Positions 34,044-42,550 of a stretch of 64,000 nucleotides of DNA are shown here, one piece after another (the first letter of the stretch is position 1; every line of letters begins with the position of its first letter). The notes under the pieces are model-generated. The model was not told where the DNA came from, ran no database searches, and saw nothing but the letters and a program-made list of their open reading frames with translations. Source of the DNA: Oceanicaulis sp. GTDB lineage: Bacteria; Pseudomonadota; Alphaproteobacteria; Caulobacterales; Maricaulaceae. Both the position numbers and the translations under genes were made by a program. The stretch covers positions 2,071,501 to 2,135,500 of the forward strand of contig CP157796.1 in the NCBI GenBank assembly GCA_040112665.1. The letters run 5' to 3'.

Positions 34044-34493
34044 ATGCGCAAGGCAAAGAGCGGCGGCGACGTTCAGATGACCGGCGACCGGACGGCCGCC
34101 CGGGAGATCGCCGCAGCACGCGCCGCCTTCAATCAGGCGCTCGCCGATCGCGATTACGGCGCCGTCGAAGCGGTGTTGTGCGCAGATTGCACGCTGACGC
34201 CCGGCGACGACGCCGCGCTCATCGACGGGCGCGAGGCCCAGATCGAGGCCTGGCGGTCGCTGGTTTCCCAGGCGCCGGACGTGGCCTATGTGCGCGCGCC
34301 CCGACGCATCGACGTCGCCGAGGACGGCCGTCTCGCCGCAGAGACCGGGCGCTGGCGCGGCGCCTGGTCGTCCGACGGCGTCGGGATGCGCTATTCGGGC
34401 GCCTATTTCGCCAAATGGCGCTTCGAGGCGGACGGCTGGAAGATCGCGTCCGAGGTCTTCGTCACCCTGTCGCGCGCCGCAGGCGCCGATTAG
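34044..34493 (+). CDS. SnoaL/DUF4440-like NTF2-fold protein
   Basis: A 149-residue protein with the NTF2-like cone fold pattern: an N-terminal helix (AAREIAAARAAFNQALADRD), then strands including TLTPGDDAALIDGREAQIEA, GRWRGAWSS and FAKWRFEADGWKIASEVFV. Such SnoaL/DUF4440 proteins bind small ligands or act as isomerases and cyclases; no catalytic set can be named here. No signal peptide. The start is uncertain: ATG 34044 gives an odd basic N-terminus, while ATG 34077 would start just before the fold. Begins 3 bp after alaS, so probably co-transcribed. Confidence 0.75.
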   Translation: MRKAKSGGDVQMTGDRTAAREIAAARAAFNQALADRDYGAVEAVLCADCTLTPGDDAALIDGREAQIEAWRSLVSQAPDVAYVRAPRRIDVAEDGRLAAETGRWRGAWSSDGVGMRYSGAYFAKWRFEADGWKIASEVFVTLSRAAGAD

Positions 34494-34578
34494 CCGCACG
34501 CCTCCGGCCGCACCGCTGATGCTCCGGGGCGGCGGACGCGCTAGGCTCCTAGCTGAGCGAATCCCGGGGGAGGGCCGC

Positions 34579-36324
34579 ATGGCGGTCGAAGGTCATGACG
34601 TCTGGCTGAAGGACGCGGCGGTGTTTCTCGTCGCCGCGGGCGTCGTCGTGCCCGCCTTCAAGCGGCTGAAGATCTCCGCCGTGCTCGGGTTTCTCATCGC
34701 GGGCGTGGCGCTCGGGCCCTACGCGCTCGGCGGGCTCTCGGAGCGATGGCCGGTGCTGGACTGGGTGACCATCTCCAACCCCGAGGCCGCCGCACCCTTC
34801 GCCGAACTCGGCGTATTGTTCCTGCTCTTTCTTCTGGGTCTCGAGCTGAGCTTTCAGCGGCTCTGGGCGCTCCGGCGCGCGGTGTTCGGCGCTGGCGGTC
34901 TGCAGTCGGGGCTGAGCGCGCTGGCGATCGGGGCGGCCTGCGTCTGGATCGGGCTCGCCGCGCCGGCCGCCGTCGTGGTCGGCCTCGCTCTGGCGCTCAG
35001 CTCCACCGCGATCGTCATGCAGATCCTGGCCGAAGAGCGCCGGGCCGCCACGCCGGTGGGCCGGGCCTCGCTCGCCGTTCTTCTGATGCAGGACATTCTG
35101 GTCGCCCCGATCCTCATCCTCACAGGCTTTCTGGCGCGCGACACGCTGGGCTCCGGCGGGGTGGGCGTGGTCCTGCTCGAAGCGCTCGTGCAGGGCGCCA
35201 TCGCGATCGGCGTGATCATCTTCGCGGGGCGGTACCTGCTCAAACCGGTCTTCCGCCTCGCGGCGAAAGCCGGCGGGCGCGACCTGATGATGGCGATCGT
35301 GTTCGCCACGGTGGTGGGCGCCTCGCTGCTCACCGCCGAAGCGGGGCTGAGTCTGGCGCTCGGCGCCTTCCTCGCCGGGCTCCTGCTGGGCGAGACCGAG
35401 TTCAAGCACCAGGCCGAGGTCGACCTCGAACCGTTCAAGGGCCTGCTGCTCGGGGTGTTCTTCACCACGGTCGGCCTGTCGCTCGATCTCGGCGCGGTCT
35501 GGGCGAATTTCGCCGTGGTGATCGGCGGGCTTTTCGCCATGCTGGCGGTGAAGCTCATCATCGCCTACGCCGCGCTGCGCCTGTTCGCGGGCGGGCGGGG
35601 CCTGTCGATCGAAGCGGCGTTCCTGCTGGCCCCGGCCGGCGAGTTCGTCTTCGTGATCCTCGCCGCGGCGGGCGCCGGGGGCGTGGTCGATCGCGAGACG
35701 GCGACCATCGTGTCCGCCATCGCGGGCCTCTCCATGCTGCTCACCCCGGCCATGGGCAAGCTCGGAAAGCTCGCCGCCGCACGCTTCGCGCCTGAACCCA
35801 CGCCGGACGCGCCAGGGATCGAGGATTTTTCCGAGCTCGAAGGCCATGTCGTCATCGCCGGCATGGGCCGGGTGGGCCGGGCGATCGCGCGCGTGCTGGA
35901 GACTGAACAGGTGGAGATCATCGGTCTCGACCGTAACGCCGCCCGCGTCGCGCACGCCCGCAGGGACGGCTGGCGGGCCTATTACGGCGACGCGTCCCAC
36001 CCTGAGATCCTCGCCAAGGCCGGCGCCCGCGGCGCCGAACTCTTCGCCGTCACGGTCGACGACCCGGACAAGGCCTGCGCCATGGTCGGCGCGATCCGCG
36101 AACTCAGATCGGACGCGCCGATCCTCGCCCGCGCCCGCGACGGCGAGCACGCCGTGCGCCTGATGAAGGCCGGCGCCACCCACGTCACTCCCGAAGCGAT
36201 CGAAGCCGCGCTTCAGCTCGCCGGCCGCGCGCTGGAAGCCTTCGGCCTGCCGCCCGAAACCGTCCGCGACCGCCTCGCCCAGGAACGCGAGGACGAATAC
36301 GCCCGCGGAGCATCGGAGGGCTGA
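34579..36324 (+). CDS. Kef-type K+/H+ antiporter with RCK domain (CPA2)
   Basis: Monovalent cation:proton antiporter-2 family protein, 581 residues, in the inner membrane; KefB/KefC relatives release K+ during electrophile stress. About 12-13 transmembrane helices fill residues ~10-395, with the KefB-like FLIAGVALGPYALG, LFLLGLELSF and LALSSTAIVMQIL segments. A cytoplasmic RCK/TrkA-N domain follows, with the Rossmann motif GHVVIAGMGRVGRAIARVL at about 421-439 for NAD(H) sensing. ATG 34579 follows a strong ggggaggg; the open frame upstream is not coding. Glutathione gating cannot be confirmed from sequence. Confidence 0.93.
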   Translation: MAVEGHDVWLKDAAVFLVAAGVVVPAFKRLKISAVLGFLIAGVALGPYALGGLSERWPVLDWVTISNPEAAAPFAELGVLFLLFLLGLELSFQRLWALRRAVFGAGGLQSGLSALAIGAACVWIGLAAPAAVVVGLALALSSTAIVMQILAEERRAATPVGRASLAVLLMQDILVAPILILTGFLARDTLGSGGVGVVLLEALVQGAIAIGVIIFAGRYLLKPVFRLAAKAGGRDLMMAIVFATVVGASLLTAEAGLSLALGAFLAGLLLGETEFKHQAEVDLEPFKGLLLGVFFTTVGLSLDLGAVWANFAVVIGGLFAMLAVKLIIAYAALRLFAGGRGLSIEAAFLLAPAGEFVFVILAAAGAGGVVDRETATIVSAIAGLSMLLTPAMGKLGKLAAARFAPEPTPDAPGIEDFSELEGHVVIAGMGRVGRAIARVLETEQVEIIGLDRNAARVAHARRDGWRAYYGDASHPEILAKAGARGAELFAVTVDDPDKACAMVGAIRELRSDAPILARARDGEHAVRLMKAGATHVTPEAIEAALQLAGRALEAFGLPPETVRDRLAQEREDEYARGASEG

Positions 36325-36365
36325 AACGAAAACGGCCGGGCGTCTCCGCCCGGCCGTGTTCGTTT
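36324..36365. terminator. Bidirectional terminator between the Kef gene and icd
   Basis: An 11-bp perfect GC stem (36332-36342 with 36347-36357, loop TCTC) is flanked by complementary AAACGAA and TTCGTTT arms, giving a longer A/T-flanked hairpin. It is placed between two convergent genes, so it likely serves both strands. Confidence 0.8.
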
Positions 36366-36380
36366 CGGATAGAGCCGGCC

Positions 36381-37604
36381 CTAGACCAGATCGCTCATCG
36401 CTTCGGCGAAGCGGTCCGCGACGGTGTCCAGGAAGCCCTCGGTGGAGAGCCAGCCTTGCTGGTCGCCGACCAGAAGGGCGAGATCCTTGGTCATGTAGCC
36501 CTGCTCGACGGTGCGCACGACCGTCTGCTCGAGCCGCTGGGCGAAGGCCATGACGTCCTCGTTGCCGTCCATGCGGCCACGATGATGCAGGGCCTGGGTC
36601 CAGGCGAAGATCGAGGCGATGGAGTTCGTCGAGGTCTTCTCGCCGCGCTGATGCTGGCGGTAGTGACGAGTGACCGTGCCGTGCGCGGCCTCGGCCTCGA
36701 CGGTCTTGCCGTCCGGGGTCATCAGCACCGAGGTCATCAGGCCCAGAGAGCCGAAGCCTTGCGCCACAGTGTCGGACTGCACGTCGCCGTCATAGTTCTT
36801 GCACGCCCAGACGAAGCCGCCGTTCCACTTCATCGCCGCAGCGACCATGTCGTCGATCAGGCGGTGCTCGTAGGTGATCTTCTTTTTCTCGAACTCGGCC
36901 TTGAACTCGGCCTCATACACGTCCTGGAAGATGTCTTTGAAGCGGCCGTCATACGCCTTCATGATCGTGTTCTTGGTCGACAGATAGACCGGCCAGCCGC
37001 GATCCAGGCCATAGCGCAGCGAGGCGCGGGCGAAGTCGCGAATGCTTTCGTCGACATTGTACATGCCCATGGCGACGCCGGGGCTTTCGAACTCGAACAC
37101 CTCGTGGGTGATCGGCTCGCCGCCGTCTTCAGGCGTGAAGGTCAGCGTCAGCTTGCCCGGGCCGGGCACGCGCATGTCGGTGGCCTTGTACTGATCGCCG
37201 AAGGCGTGACGGCCGATCACGATGGGCTTGGTCCAGCCGGGAACCAGGCGCGGCACGTTCTTGATCACGATCGGCTCGCGGAAGACCACCCCGCCCAGAA
37301 TGTTCCGGATGGTGCCGTTCGGCGACTTCCACATCTTCTTCAGGCCGAATTCCTCGACGCGGGCTTCGTCAGGCGTGATCGTGGCGCATTTCACGCCTAC
37401 GCCGTGCTCCTTGATCGCCTCGGCGGCGTCGCGGGTGATCTGGTCGTCGGTCTCGTCGCGTTTCTGGATCGACAGGTCGTAATACTTCAGATCAATGTCG
37501 AGATAGGGAAGGATCAGCTTGTCCTTGATCAGCTTCCAGATGATCCGGGTCATCTCGTCGCCGTCGAGTTCGACGACCGGGTTGTCGACTTTGATCTTCG
37601 CCAT
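36381..37604 (-). CDS. icd: NADP-dependent isocitrate dehydrogenase
   Basis: Icd of the eukaryotic-like homodimeric type (407 residues), which oxidises isocitrate to 2-oxoglutarate with NADP+ in the TCA cycle. The N-terminal [19 protein letters not shown] is typical of this subfamily and clearly differs from the E. coli-type enzyme. [20 protein letters not shown] and [19 protein letters not shown] (substrate and NADP binding) follow. ATG 37604 is chosen as the conserved MAKIK start; an in-frame ATG lies 5 codons upstream. A strong bidirectional terminator lies just downstream. Confidence 0.97.
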   Translation of the reverse strand: MAKIKVDNPVVELDGDEMTRIIWKLIKDKLILPYLDIDLKYYDLSIQKRDETDDQITRDAAEAIKEHGVGVKCATITPDEARVEEFGLKKMWKSPNGTIRNILGGVVFREPIVIKNVPRLVPGWTKPIVIGRHAFGDQYKATDMRVPGPGKLTLTFTPEDGGEPITHEVFEFESPGVAMGMYNVDESIRDFARASLRYGLDRGWPVYLSTKNTIMKAYDGRFKDIFQDVYEAEFKAEFEKKKITYEHRLIDDMVAAAMKWNGGFVWACKNYDGDVQSDTVAQGFGSLGLMTSVLMTPDGKTVEAEAAHGTVTRHYRQHQRGEKTSTNSIASIFAWTQALHHRGRMDGNEDVMAFAQRLEQTVVRTVEQGYMTKDLALLVGDQQGWLSTEGFLDTVADRFAEAMSDLV

Positions 37605-37797
37605 GCCTTGGTCTTTCATCTTGCGGGCCGTGCGCGCGGGGTCGGGCCTGCGGCGCGCCGCGCGCGGGGGTGGACGGATGTCGCGGCGGTGTCTAGCACC
37701 GCGTACCCTTCAGAAAAAGGGCGGGGGCGCAGGCTTCCCGTCCGTCTTTCGTCGAAACGCCTGAACCGGCGTGTCGGCTCAGCTCCGGTCGAAGATC

Positions 37798-38538
37798 ATG
37801 GACGACAGCCCCGTCTTCATCCTTTGCCGCCCCCAGCTGGGCGAGAACATCGGCGCGGTCGCCCGCGTGATGGGCAATTTCGCGATCGCGCGGCTGAGGA
37901 TCGTCGCGCCGCGCGACGGCTGGCCCAACCCGGCCGCAGAGACGATGGCGGCGGGCTCGAAAGTGCTCGAGACCGCCGAAGTCTTCGACACGCTCGAAGC
38001 CGCCACCGCAGACTGCCATGTCCTCTACGCCACCACCGGAACGCCGCGCCAGATGGTCAAGCCGGTGATGACCGGCCGGCAGGCGATGGCCGAGATCCGC
38101 GGGACGATCGCGGCCGGTCAGCGCGCCGGGGTGATGTTCGGCGCGGAGAAGTCGGGCCATTCCAACACCGAGATCCAGATCGCGCGGGCGGTGATCAGCC
38201 TGCCGGTGGACCCCGACTTCACCTCGCTCAACCTCGCCATGGCCTGCGGCGTGCTGGCCCACGAATGGCGCGCCGGCGATCCCGTCCCAGACGCCTGGGC
38301 GCCGCTGGAGGACCGGGCGAGCCAGGCCGAGCTCGACGGGCTCTACGCCCATCTCCATGACGAACTCGACCGGGCGGGCTTCTTCTACCCGCCCGAGAAG
38401 ACGCCCCTGATGATGCAGAACCTCATAAACGCCTTCGCCCGCGGCGGCCTGACCAGCCAGGAAGTGCGTACCTTTCGCGGCGCGATCAAGGCGCTGGCGA
38501 TCGGCAGAGGAAAAGCGCGGGTCGTGCGGGAGGATTAG
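37798..38538 (+). CDS. trmJ: TrmJ-family tRNA/rRNA 2'-O-methyltransferase
   Basis: SPOUT-class (SpoU/TrmH) RNA methyltransferase of 246 residues, of the TrmJ type that methylates ribose at position 32 of tRNAs with S-adenosylmethionine. Motif 1 is ILCRPQLGENIGAVARVMGN (about residues 7-26), motif 2 is VMFGAEKSGHSNTEI near 110-125 and motif 3 is LPVDPDFTSLNLAMA near 135-149, which together form the knotted SAM site. ATG 37798 matches the family start; a GTG at 37771 is also in frame. The target nucleotide is inferred from family. It is divergent from icd. Confidence 0.92.
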   Translation: MDDSPVFILCRPQLGENIGAVARVMGNFAIARLRIVAPRDGWPNPAAETMAAGSKVLETAEVFDTLEAATADCHVLYATTGTPRQMVKPVMTGRQAMAEIRGTIAAGQRAGVMFGAEKSGHSNTEIQIARAVISLPVDPDFTSLNLAMACGVLAHEWRAGDPVPDAWAPLEDRASQAELDGLYAHLHDELDRAGFFYPPEKTPLMMQNLINAFARGGLTSQEVRTFRGAIKALAIGRGKARVVRED

Positions 38539-38599
38539 GCTCGCCCCTGTTCCGCGCCGGTGCGATCTCGGCTAGGGATGGCGCTCAAGGAGTGCGTGC

Positions 38600-39265
38600 A
38601 TGGCTGATCAGGCGACATCGATGCGGAAGCGGGGCGGCGGGCTCGGGCGGTTCTCTCTGCCCGACTGGGCGTTTCTGCCCGTTGCGGCGGCGGTGTTCGC
38701 CGGGCTGATCATGCTCGCCATGACCTATCGCCCGACCGGTCAGGACCCGATCGTCACCGACACGCAGTATCTGATGACCGGTCCGGCGCTGGGCCAGCTG
38801 GTGCCGGGGCCGGGAACATCGGTCCAGCTCGTCACCGGCGCGATGGAGCCGCTGGCGCGGATGCGCGCGAGCGCGAGCCTTGAAGCCGCCGGCCGGCTGT
38901 CCGCCGGCGTCGCCGCGATCATCCCGCCCGAGTTCGAGGCGGCGGTCATCGGCCGGCTTCTGAAGGTGGAGGCCGAGCTTCGCGCCGAGCCCGGCTCGGA
39001 GCTGACCGAGGCGCGGCTGGGCTATTTCACGACCGGGGGCGGAGATTCAGGCTGGCGCCCTGTGCCGGTGAGCGAGGAGTTTCGTACCGTAGGTTTCTGC
39101 TGGCGGGTGCGGCCCGACGCGCCGACCAACGGGGTCGAATCCGTCGGCGTCTGGCCGGACGTGGAAGGCGCGGACCGGGTGCTTCTGGTGCGCGAGCTGC
39201 GCGTGACGATCCAGCCTGAAGCGATCGATCAGGCGACATGCGAGGCGAGCCTCGCCGCCCGCTGA
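38600..39265 (+). CDS. Single-pass membrane protein, function unknown
   Basis: A 221-residue protein that I do not recognise. The first ~22 residues are polar and basic, followed by one transmembrane helix (about residues 26-43, FLPVAAAVFAGLIMLAMTY). The remaining ~175 residues should face the periplasm. They form a mixed alpha/beta domain with GTSVQLVTGAMEPLARMRAS and, late, two cysteines (GFCWRVR and ATCEAS) that could form a disulphide. No repeat or catalytic motif is evident. Ribosome binding is plausible from aaggag 12-17 bp upstream. It lies between trmJ and rpsD on the same strand with normal composition. Confidence 0.75.
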   Translation: MADQATSMRKRGGGLGRFSLPDWAFLPVAAAVFAGLIMLAMTYRPTGQDPIVTDTQYLMTGPALGQLVPGPGTSVQLVTGAMEPLARMRASASLEAAGRLSAGVAAIIPPEFEAAVIGRLLKVEAELRAEPGSELTEARLGYFTTGGGDSGWRPVPVSEEFRTVGFCWRVRPDAPTNGVESVGVWPDVEGADRVLLVRELRVTIQPEAIDQATCEASLAAR

Positions 39266-39276
39266 GCGCGGCGGCG

Positions 39277-39305
39277 TTGACTTAACAGGTCCGCCCCGTC
39301 ATAAC
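39277..39305 (+). promoter_or_regulatory. Candidate rpsD promoter
   Basis: TTGACT (39277-39282) and CATAAC (39300-39305) with 17-bp spacing make a good sigma70-type promoter about 130 bp before rpsD. A start near 39312 leaves a leader of about 120 nt. Motif-based. Confidence 0.55.
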
Positions 39306-39384
39306 CCGCGCTTCCCTCGGGGCCAGCTTGAAGCTGACCGCTCGTTCAACACTCACGGACGACGCGTGGACCGCCGTTTTCATC

Positions 39385-39407
39385 GCGTTGCGAAGAGGGC
39401 GCAACGC
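39385..39407 (+). promoter_or_regulatory. Hairpin in the rpsD leader
   Basis: An 8-bp perfect stem (39385-39392 with 39400-39407, 7-nt purine loop) lies 26 bp before the rpsD start. S4 represses its own synthesis through leader RNA in several bacteria; this hairpin is a candidate element, but I cannot match it to a defined S4 leader class. Confidence 0.4.
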
Positions 39408-39432
39408 CGGGCCGCGTCGAAGAAGGACTGAC

Positions 39433-40050
39433 ATGTCGAAGCGTCATTCGCAGAAATACAAGCTCGACCGCCGCATGGGCGAGAACATCTGGGGCCGCGC
39501 CAAGTCCCCGGTGAACAACCGTCCCTACGGCCCGGGCCAGCACGGCCAGCGCCGCGCCGGCAAGATGAGCGATTTCGGCCTCCAGCTGCGCGCCAAGCAG
39601 AAGCTGAAAGGCTATTACGGCAACATCACCGAGAAGCAGTTCAAGCGCACCTACACCGAGGCGCAGCGCCGCAAGGGCAACACCGCCGAGAACCTGATCG
39701 GTCTGCTTGAAAGCCGCCTGGACGCGATCGTCTATCGCGCCAAGTTCGTGCCGACGGTGTTCTCCGCGCGCCAGTTCGTCAATCACGGCCACGTGAAGGT
39801 GAACGGCAAGCGCGTGAACATCGCCTCCTACATGGTCAAGCCGGGCGACGTGGTCGAAGTGCGCGAGAAGTCGCGCAACATGGCCCTGGTGCTCGAAGCC
39901 CTCGGAAGCCCCGAGCGCGACGTGCCGGACTATATCGACCTCGATCCCAAGGCGATGAAGGCCACCTTCACGCGCGTTCCCGAATTCGCCGAGGTCCCGT
40001 ACCCGGTGAAGATGGAACCCAACCTCGTGGTCGAATTCTACTCCTCGTAA
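39433..40050 (+). CDS. rpsD: 30S ribosomal protein S4
   Basis: Ribosomal protein S4 (205 residues), a primary 16S rRNA binder that nucleates 30S assembly. Family sequence is evident throughout: [20 protein letters not shown] (about residues 36-55), the S4 RNA-binding domain [20 protein letters not shown] and [14 protein letters not shown], and the final VEFYSS. ATG 39433 is supported by agaagga at 39421-39427. Encoded alone, away from the alpha operon, as is usual in alphaproteobacteria, and closed by a strong terminator. Confidence 0.98.
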   Translation: MSKRHSQKYKLDRRMGENIWGRAKSPVNNRPYGPGQHGQRRAGKMSDFGLQLRAKQKLKGYYGNITEKQFKRTYTEAQRRKGNTAENLIGLLESRLDAIVYRAKFVPTVFSARQFVNHGHVKVNGKRVNIASYMVKPGDVVEVREKSRNMALVLEALGSPERDVPDYIDLDPKAMKATFTRVPEFAEVPYPVKMEPNLVVEFYSS

Positions 40051-40074
40051 AACCGGGGGCGACCCAAACGAACA

Positions 40075-40109
40075 AGACCCGCCGGAGCGATCCGGCGGGT
40101 CTTTTTGTT
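40075..40109 (+). terminator. Intrinsic terminator of rpsD
   Basis: A perfect 12-bp stem (40075-40086 with 40091-40102, loop GCGA) is followed by TTTTTGTTT. A textbook Rho-independent terminator 25 bp after the rpsD stop. Confidence 0.93.
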
Positions 40110-40125
40110 TGACGCTCCGGCAGGC

Positions 40126-40605
40126 TCACGGCAGCCGGTCGAGCACCCAGTCGCGCGCATCGCGCTTGACGCGCCGATCAAGCCCGAAGTCGGTGACGGC
40201 GCCCGGGGCGCCGGTTCCGTCGGGCTGGGGCGTGAAGAAGTGGTTCACGCTTTGATAGCGCCGCCAGGTCACGTCCGGGTTTCCCGCCGCGTCCAGCATC
40301 GCGGCCAGCTCCTCGCCCTGGGGCGGGGCGATCACGGCGTCCGCGCCGCCTTCCACGACGAAGACCGGCGCATCGACGCCGCGCGCGAGCCGGGCGATGT
40401 CGACGTCGAGATGATCGCGCCTGGCCGGGTCGCCTTCCATGTAGGCGATCGTGGCGGCGTACCAGTCGGCCTTGGCGCGCTCATAGTCCGCCTCGCTCAT
40501 CTCTGCGGTGCGTTCGACCTTCGCCGCGGCCTGGTCGCGCAGGAATTCCCGCGGGCTTTTGGACGGCGCGCCCAGAAGGACGAGGCCGGAAATGTCCTGG
40601 CTGCG
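40126..40605 (-). pseudogene. Alpha/beta hydrolase C-terminal remnant
   Basis: The minus strand encodes only the C-terminal ~155 residues of an alpha/beta hydrolase. The readable part begins with QDISGLVLLGAPSKSPREFL, the strand and lid region after the nucleophile. Then come VFVVEGGADAVIAPP (acid Asp region) and YQSVNHFFTP (catalytic His region). The nucleophile elbow GxSxG and the whole N-terminal half are missing. Upstream the sequence runs directly into a HAAS-domain gene in a different frame, so a deletion has joined two genes near position 40600. An internal ATG at 40500 could express a 124-residue fragment, but it would lack the catalytic serine. Confidence 0.75.
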
Positions 40606-40733
40606 CGCTCGATGAGGTGCGAGCGCGTCTCCTCGACGATCTCCCGGCGTTCGGGATCGGGCAGGGCGGCGAGGGCGCGTTCGAGGCGTTTGAGATAGGC
40701 CTCGATCGCGTCAGAGCGGACCGGCTCAGCCAT
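40600..40733 (-). pseudogene. HAAS/DUF1700-like gene, truncated after ~45 codons
   Basis: The start codon overlaps the padR stop and the first ~45 residues (EAYLKRLERALAALPDPERR, then EIVEETRSHLIERA) match the HAAS helical domain usually found in membrane proteins encoded directly after padR regulators. After about residue 45 the frame enters hydrolase sequence in the wrong phase and reads a basic nonsense tail to a stop at 40497 (79 residues in all). The transmembrane part expected in this family is absent. Interpretation: an out-of-frame deletion removed the end of this gene and the start of the hydrolase. Confidence 0.7.
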
Positions 40734-41073
40734 CACGGGTCTCCACGATGCGGTCGAGCGCGGTGCGGAAACCCGCCCAGGCCTCGACCATGGTCTGCAA
40801 CACGGCCTCCCCGTCCTGGGTGAGGCGATAGTATTTGCGCGGCACGCCGCCGTCGGGGTTCTCCACCCAGCGCGCCTTGATGCGCCCTTCGCGCTGCAGC
40901 CGATTCAGCAGCGGATAGATCGTGCCCTCGGATATGCCGAGCCCCTCCACCCCGCTGATCCGGTCCAGGATCTCGATGCCGTATTTCTCACCGCCGCCGA
41001 TCACGGCCAGCACGGCGAGCTCGGCCGAGCCCTTGCGCAATTGCGCCTTCCAACTGTCGATATTCTTGTCCAT
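40726..41073 (-). CDS. PadR-family transcriptional regulator
   Basis: PadR-family winged-helix repressor of 115 residues. The family core is intact: GSAELAVLAVIGGGEKYGIE, GISEGTIYPLLNRLQREG (recognition helix, about residues 48-65) and the wing VPRKYYRLTQDGE, followed by a C-terminal dimerisation helix. Effector is unknown. padR genes of this type are usually followed by a HAAS/DUF1700 membrane gene under their control; here that partner is truncated. A perfect inverted repeat 8 bp before the start suggests autorepression. Confidence 0.94.
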   Translation of the reverse strand: MDKNIDSWKAQLRKGSAELAVLAVIGGGEKYGIEILDRISGVEGLGISEGTIYPLLNRLQREGRIKARWVENPDGGVPRKYYRLTQDGEAVLQTMVEAWAGFRTALDRIVETRDG

Positions 41074-41080
41074 GCGCGAT

Positions 41081-41101
41081 CATGTATAGCAGCTATACAT
41101 G
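41081..41101. promoter_or_regulatory. Palindromic operator upstream of padR
   Basis: A perfect 10-bp inverted repeat with a 1-bp centre (CATGTATAGC-A-GCTATACATG) ends 8 bp before the padR start. It is AT-rich in a GC-rich genome and contains the ATGT/ACAT half-sites typical of PadR operators. Likely the autoregulatory site. Confidence 0.7.
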
Positions 41102-41226
41102 TTATGCAAGTATATTTGGCGCAGGGGTTTCGGCGCTGATCGCCCCTGGTCCCGGAACCGGGTATCCTGTGCGGAATTGATGTCTCTGCGGCCTCGGCGC
41201 AGGGGCCTGAAGCGAGGATGTTCAAG

Positions 41227-41604
41227 ATGAATCGATCGACCGCCGCCGCGGCGCTGGCCGCCCTTGCGATCGCCGCCTGCGCGCAGACGCCCGCCGCGTC
41301 GCCGCGATCCTCGCTCGCATCCGAGCCGGCGCTGACCGAGGTCTACGCCTGGCGGGACGCAGGCGCCGAGGTGGTTGTGCGCACCCCGTCGAACGGCTGC
41401 ACGAGCAAAGACAGCTTCGAGACCCTGGTTACGGGCTCGGGTGCGGGCGGCTGGACGTTCGACCTCGCGCTCACGCGTGTCGAAGAAGATCTGTGCCGGG
41501 CCTATCTGCCCGAAGGCGTCGAGCTGGTCTGGACGAAGGACGAACTCGGACTGCCCGACGGCGCGGAGGTGCAGATGGTCAATCCGGTGCGCCCGGCCCG
41601 CTGA
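41227..41604 (+). CDS. Small lipoprotein, function unknown
   Basis: A 125-residue exported protein. A lipoprotein signal (residues 1-19) ends with lipobox IAAC. The mature part is about 100 residues with two cysteines (NGCTSKDSFE and EDLCRAYLP) that may form a disulphide. ELVWTKDELGLPDGAEVQMVNPV near the end resembles a short beta-hairpin. No named family is recognised. ATG 41227 is preferred over ATG 41218 because gagga at 41214-41218 then has correct spacing. It converges with grxD, 7 bp apart. Confidence 0.7.
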   Translation: MNRSTAAAALAALAIAACAQTPAASPRSSLASEPALTEVYAWRDAGAEVVVRTPSNGCTSKDSFETLVTGSGAGGWTFDLALTRVEEDLCRAYLPEGVELVWTKDELGLPDGAEVQMVNPVRPAR

Positions 41605-41611
41605 GCTGAGG

Positions 41612-41944
41612 TCAGGCCGTGGCCAGACCCTTTTCCTTGAACAGCGCCTGCAGCTCGCCGGCCTCGAACATCTCCTTGACGATGTCGCAGCCGCCGACGA
41701 ACTCGCCCTTCACGTAAAGCTGGGGGATGGTCGGCCACTCCGAATAGGTCTTGATCCCTTCGCGCACGGCGGGGTCTTCCAGCACGTTCACGGCGGCGTA
41801 TTCGACCTGCATGTGGTCGAGCACGCGGGCGACGACCGAGGAGAAGCCGCATTGCGGGAAGGTCGGCGTGCCCTTCATGAACAGGACGACGTCGTTTTCG
41901 GTGACGGCTTTCCTGATCGCCTCGAGCGTGGCGTCTTCGGTCAT
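41612..41944 (-). CDS. grxD: Monothiol glutaredoxin
   Basis: Monothiol glutaredoxin of the Grx4/GrxD type (110 residues), which binds a [2Fe-2S] cluster with glutathione and hands it on in iron-sulphur protein maturation. The CGFS active site is at residues 32-35, preceded by MKGTP and followed by the cis-Pro region [22 protein letters not shown] 41944. In most bacteria it works with a BolA partner; a bolA-family gene lies 600 bp upstream on the same strand, with a PAS gene inserted between them. Confidence 0.96.
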   Translation of the reverse strand: MTEDATLEAIRKAVTENDVVLFMKGTPTFPQCGFSSVVARVLDHMQVEYAAVNVLEDPAVREGIKTYSEWPTIPQLYVKGEFVGGCDIVKEMFEAGELQALFKEKGLATA

Positions 41945-41974
41945 GGGGCTCTCCTCGTCCGGTTCGGAAGCCCC

Positions 41975-42457
41975 TTAAGTGGAATGCTCGCCGCGCTTGG
42001 TCAAGGCGGCCGGGTGGGCGATCACGTTGTCTGCGAACGCCGCGGCGAGTTCGTCCACGCTCATCGGGCGCGGCGCGGTCTCCGGCGCCGCCACCGCGCC
42101 GTGATCTTCGAGGGCGGGCACTTCGCAGATCACCGCCAGGCACAGCTCCACGCGCTGGCCGGTGTCCGCGGCGATCGGCGTGAAGGCGCAATGCCATTCC
42201 GACGCTGCGCCCTCGACGCCGCGCAGCCTGACGGGCTCGGGCGCCATCTTGGTCTGGAAAACCGTGTCGATATAGGCCCGCGCCGTTTCGGCGACATGCG
42301 GCGCGATCTGCGCGGTCGTTTCGCCGGGCTCGGCCTTTCGGCCGTAGAACCGGTCCATCGCCGCATTGGTCCTCAGGACGCGATGATTGCGGTCGATGAT
42401 TGCCATCCCGAACGGAGACGCTTCGAACACCTGCTTATACAGGTCGTCGATAAGCAT
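41975..42457 (-). CDS. PAS-domain protein without output domain
   Basis: A 160-residue cytoplasmic protein with a single PAS fold (about residues 6-115). It opens with DDLYKQVFEASPFGMAIIDR, a typical PAS start, followed by VLRTNAAMDRFYGRKAEPGE and a strand pair with EWHCAFTPIAADTGQRVELC. The last ~40 residues are variable and helical. There is no kinase, GGDEF, HTH or other output module, so it must act through protein contact or ligand binding. ATG 42457 is chosen since ggaaggga lies just before it. It sits between bolA and grxD, which suggests a redox or iron signal; that is inference. Confidence 0.8.
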   Translation of the reverse strand: MLIDDLYKQVFEASPFGMAIIDRNHRVLRTNAAMDRFYGRKAEPGETTAQIAPHVAETARAYIDTVFQTKMAPEPVRLRGVEGAASEWHCAFTPIAADTGQRVELCLAVICEVPALEDHGAVAAPETAPRPMSVDELAAAFADNVIAHPAALTKRGEHST

Positions 42458-42550
42458 TAGGGTCCCTTCCGCTGCGACCGGCTTTCGGCCGATCCACAAT
42501 TATCCTCAAGGGTCAACGCGCCGGCTGACAATGTGTTCAAAGTTTCAGCT

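Noticed and set aside
31237..34119. 960-codon minus-strand frame antisense to alaS
   Set aside because: Composition is Arg/Gly/Ala/His-rich antisense translation of a clear alaS; no domain is recognisable apart from the small tail noted separately.
34549..36183. 544-codon minus-strand frame antisense to the Kef-type transporter
   Set aside because: Low-complexity Arg/His/Gln-rich antisense; the plus-strand gene shows full family motifs.
42500..42508. TTATCCTCA as a DnaA box between bolA and the PAS gene
   Set aside because: One mismatch to consensus, single copy, and no cluster suggesting an origin.
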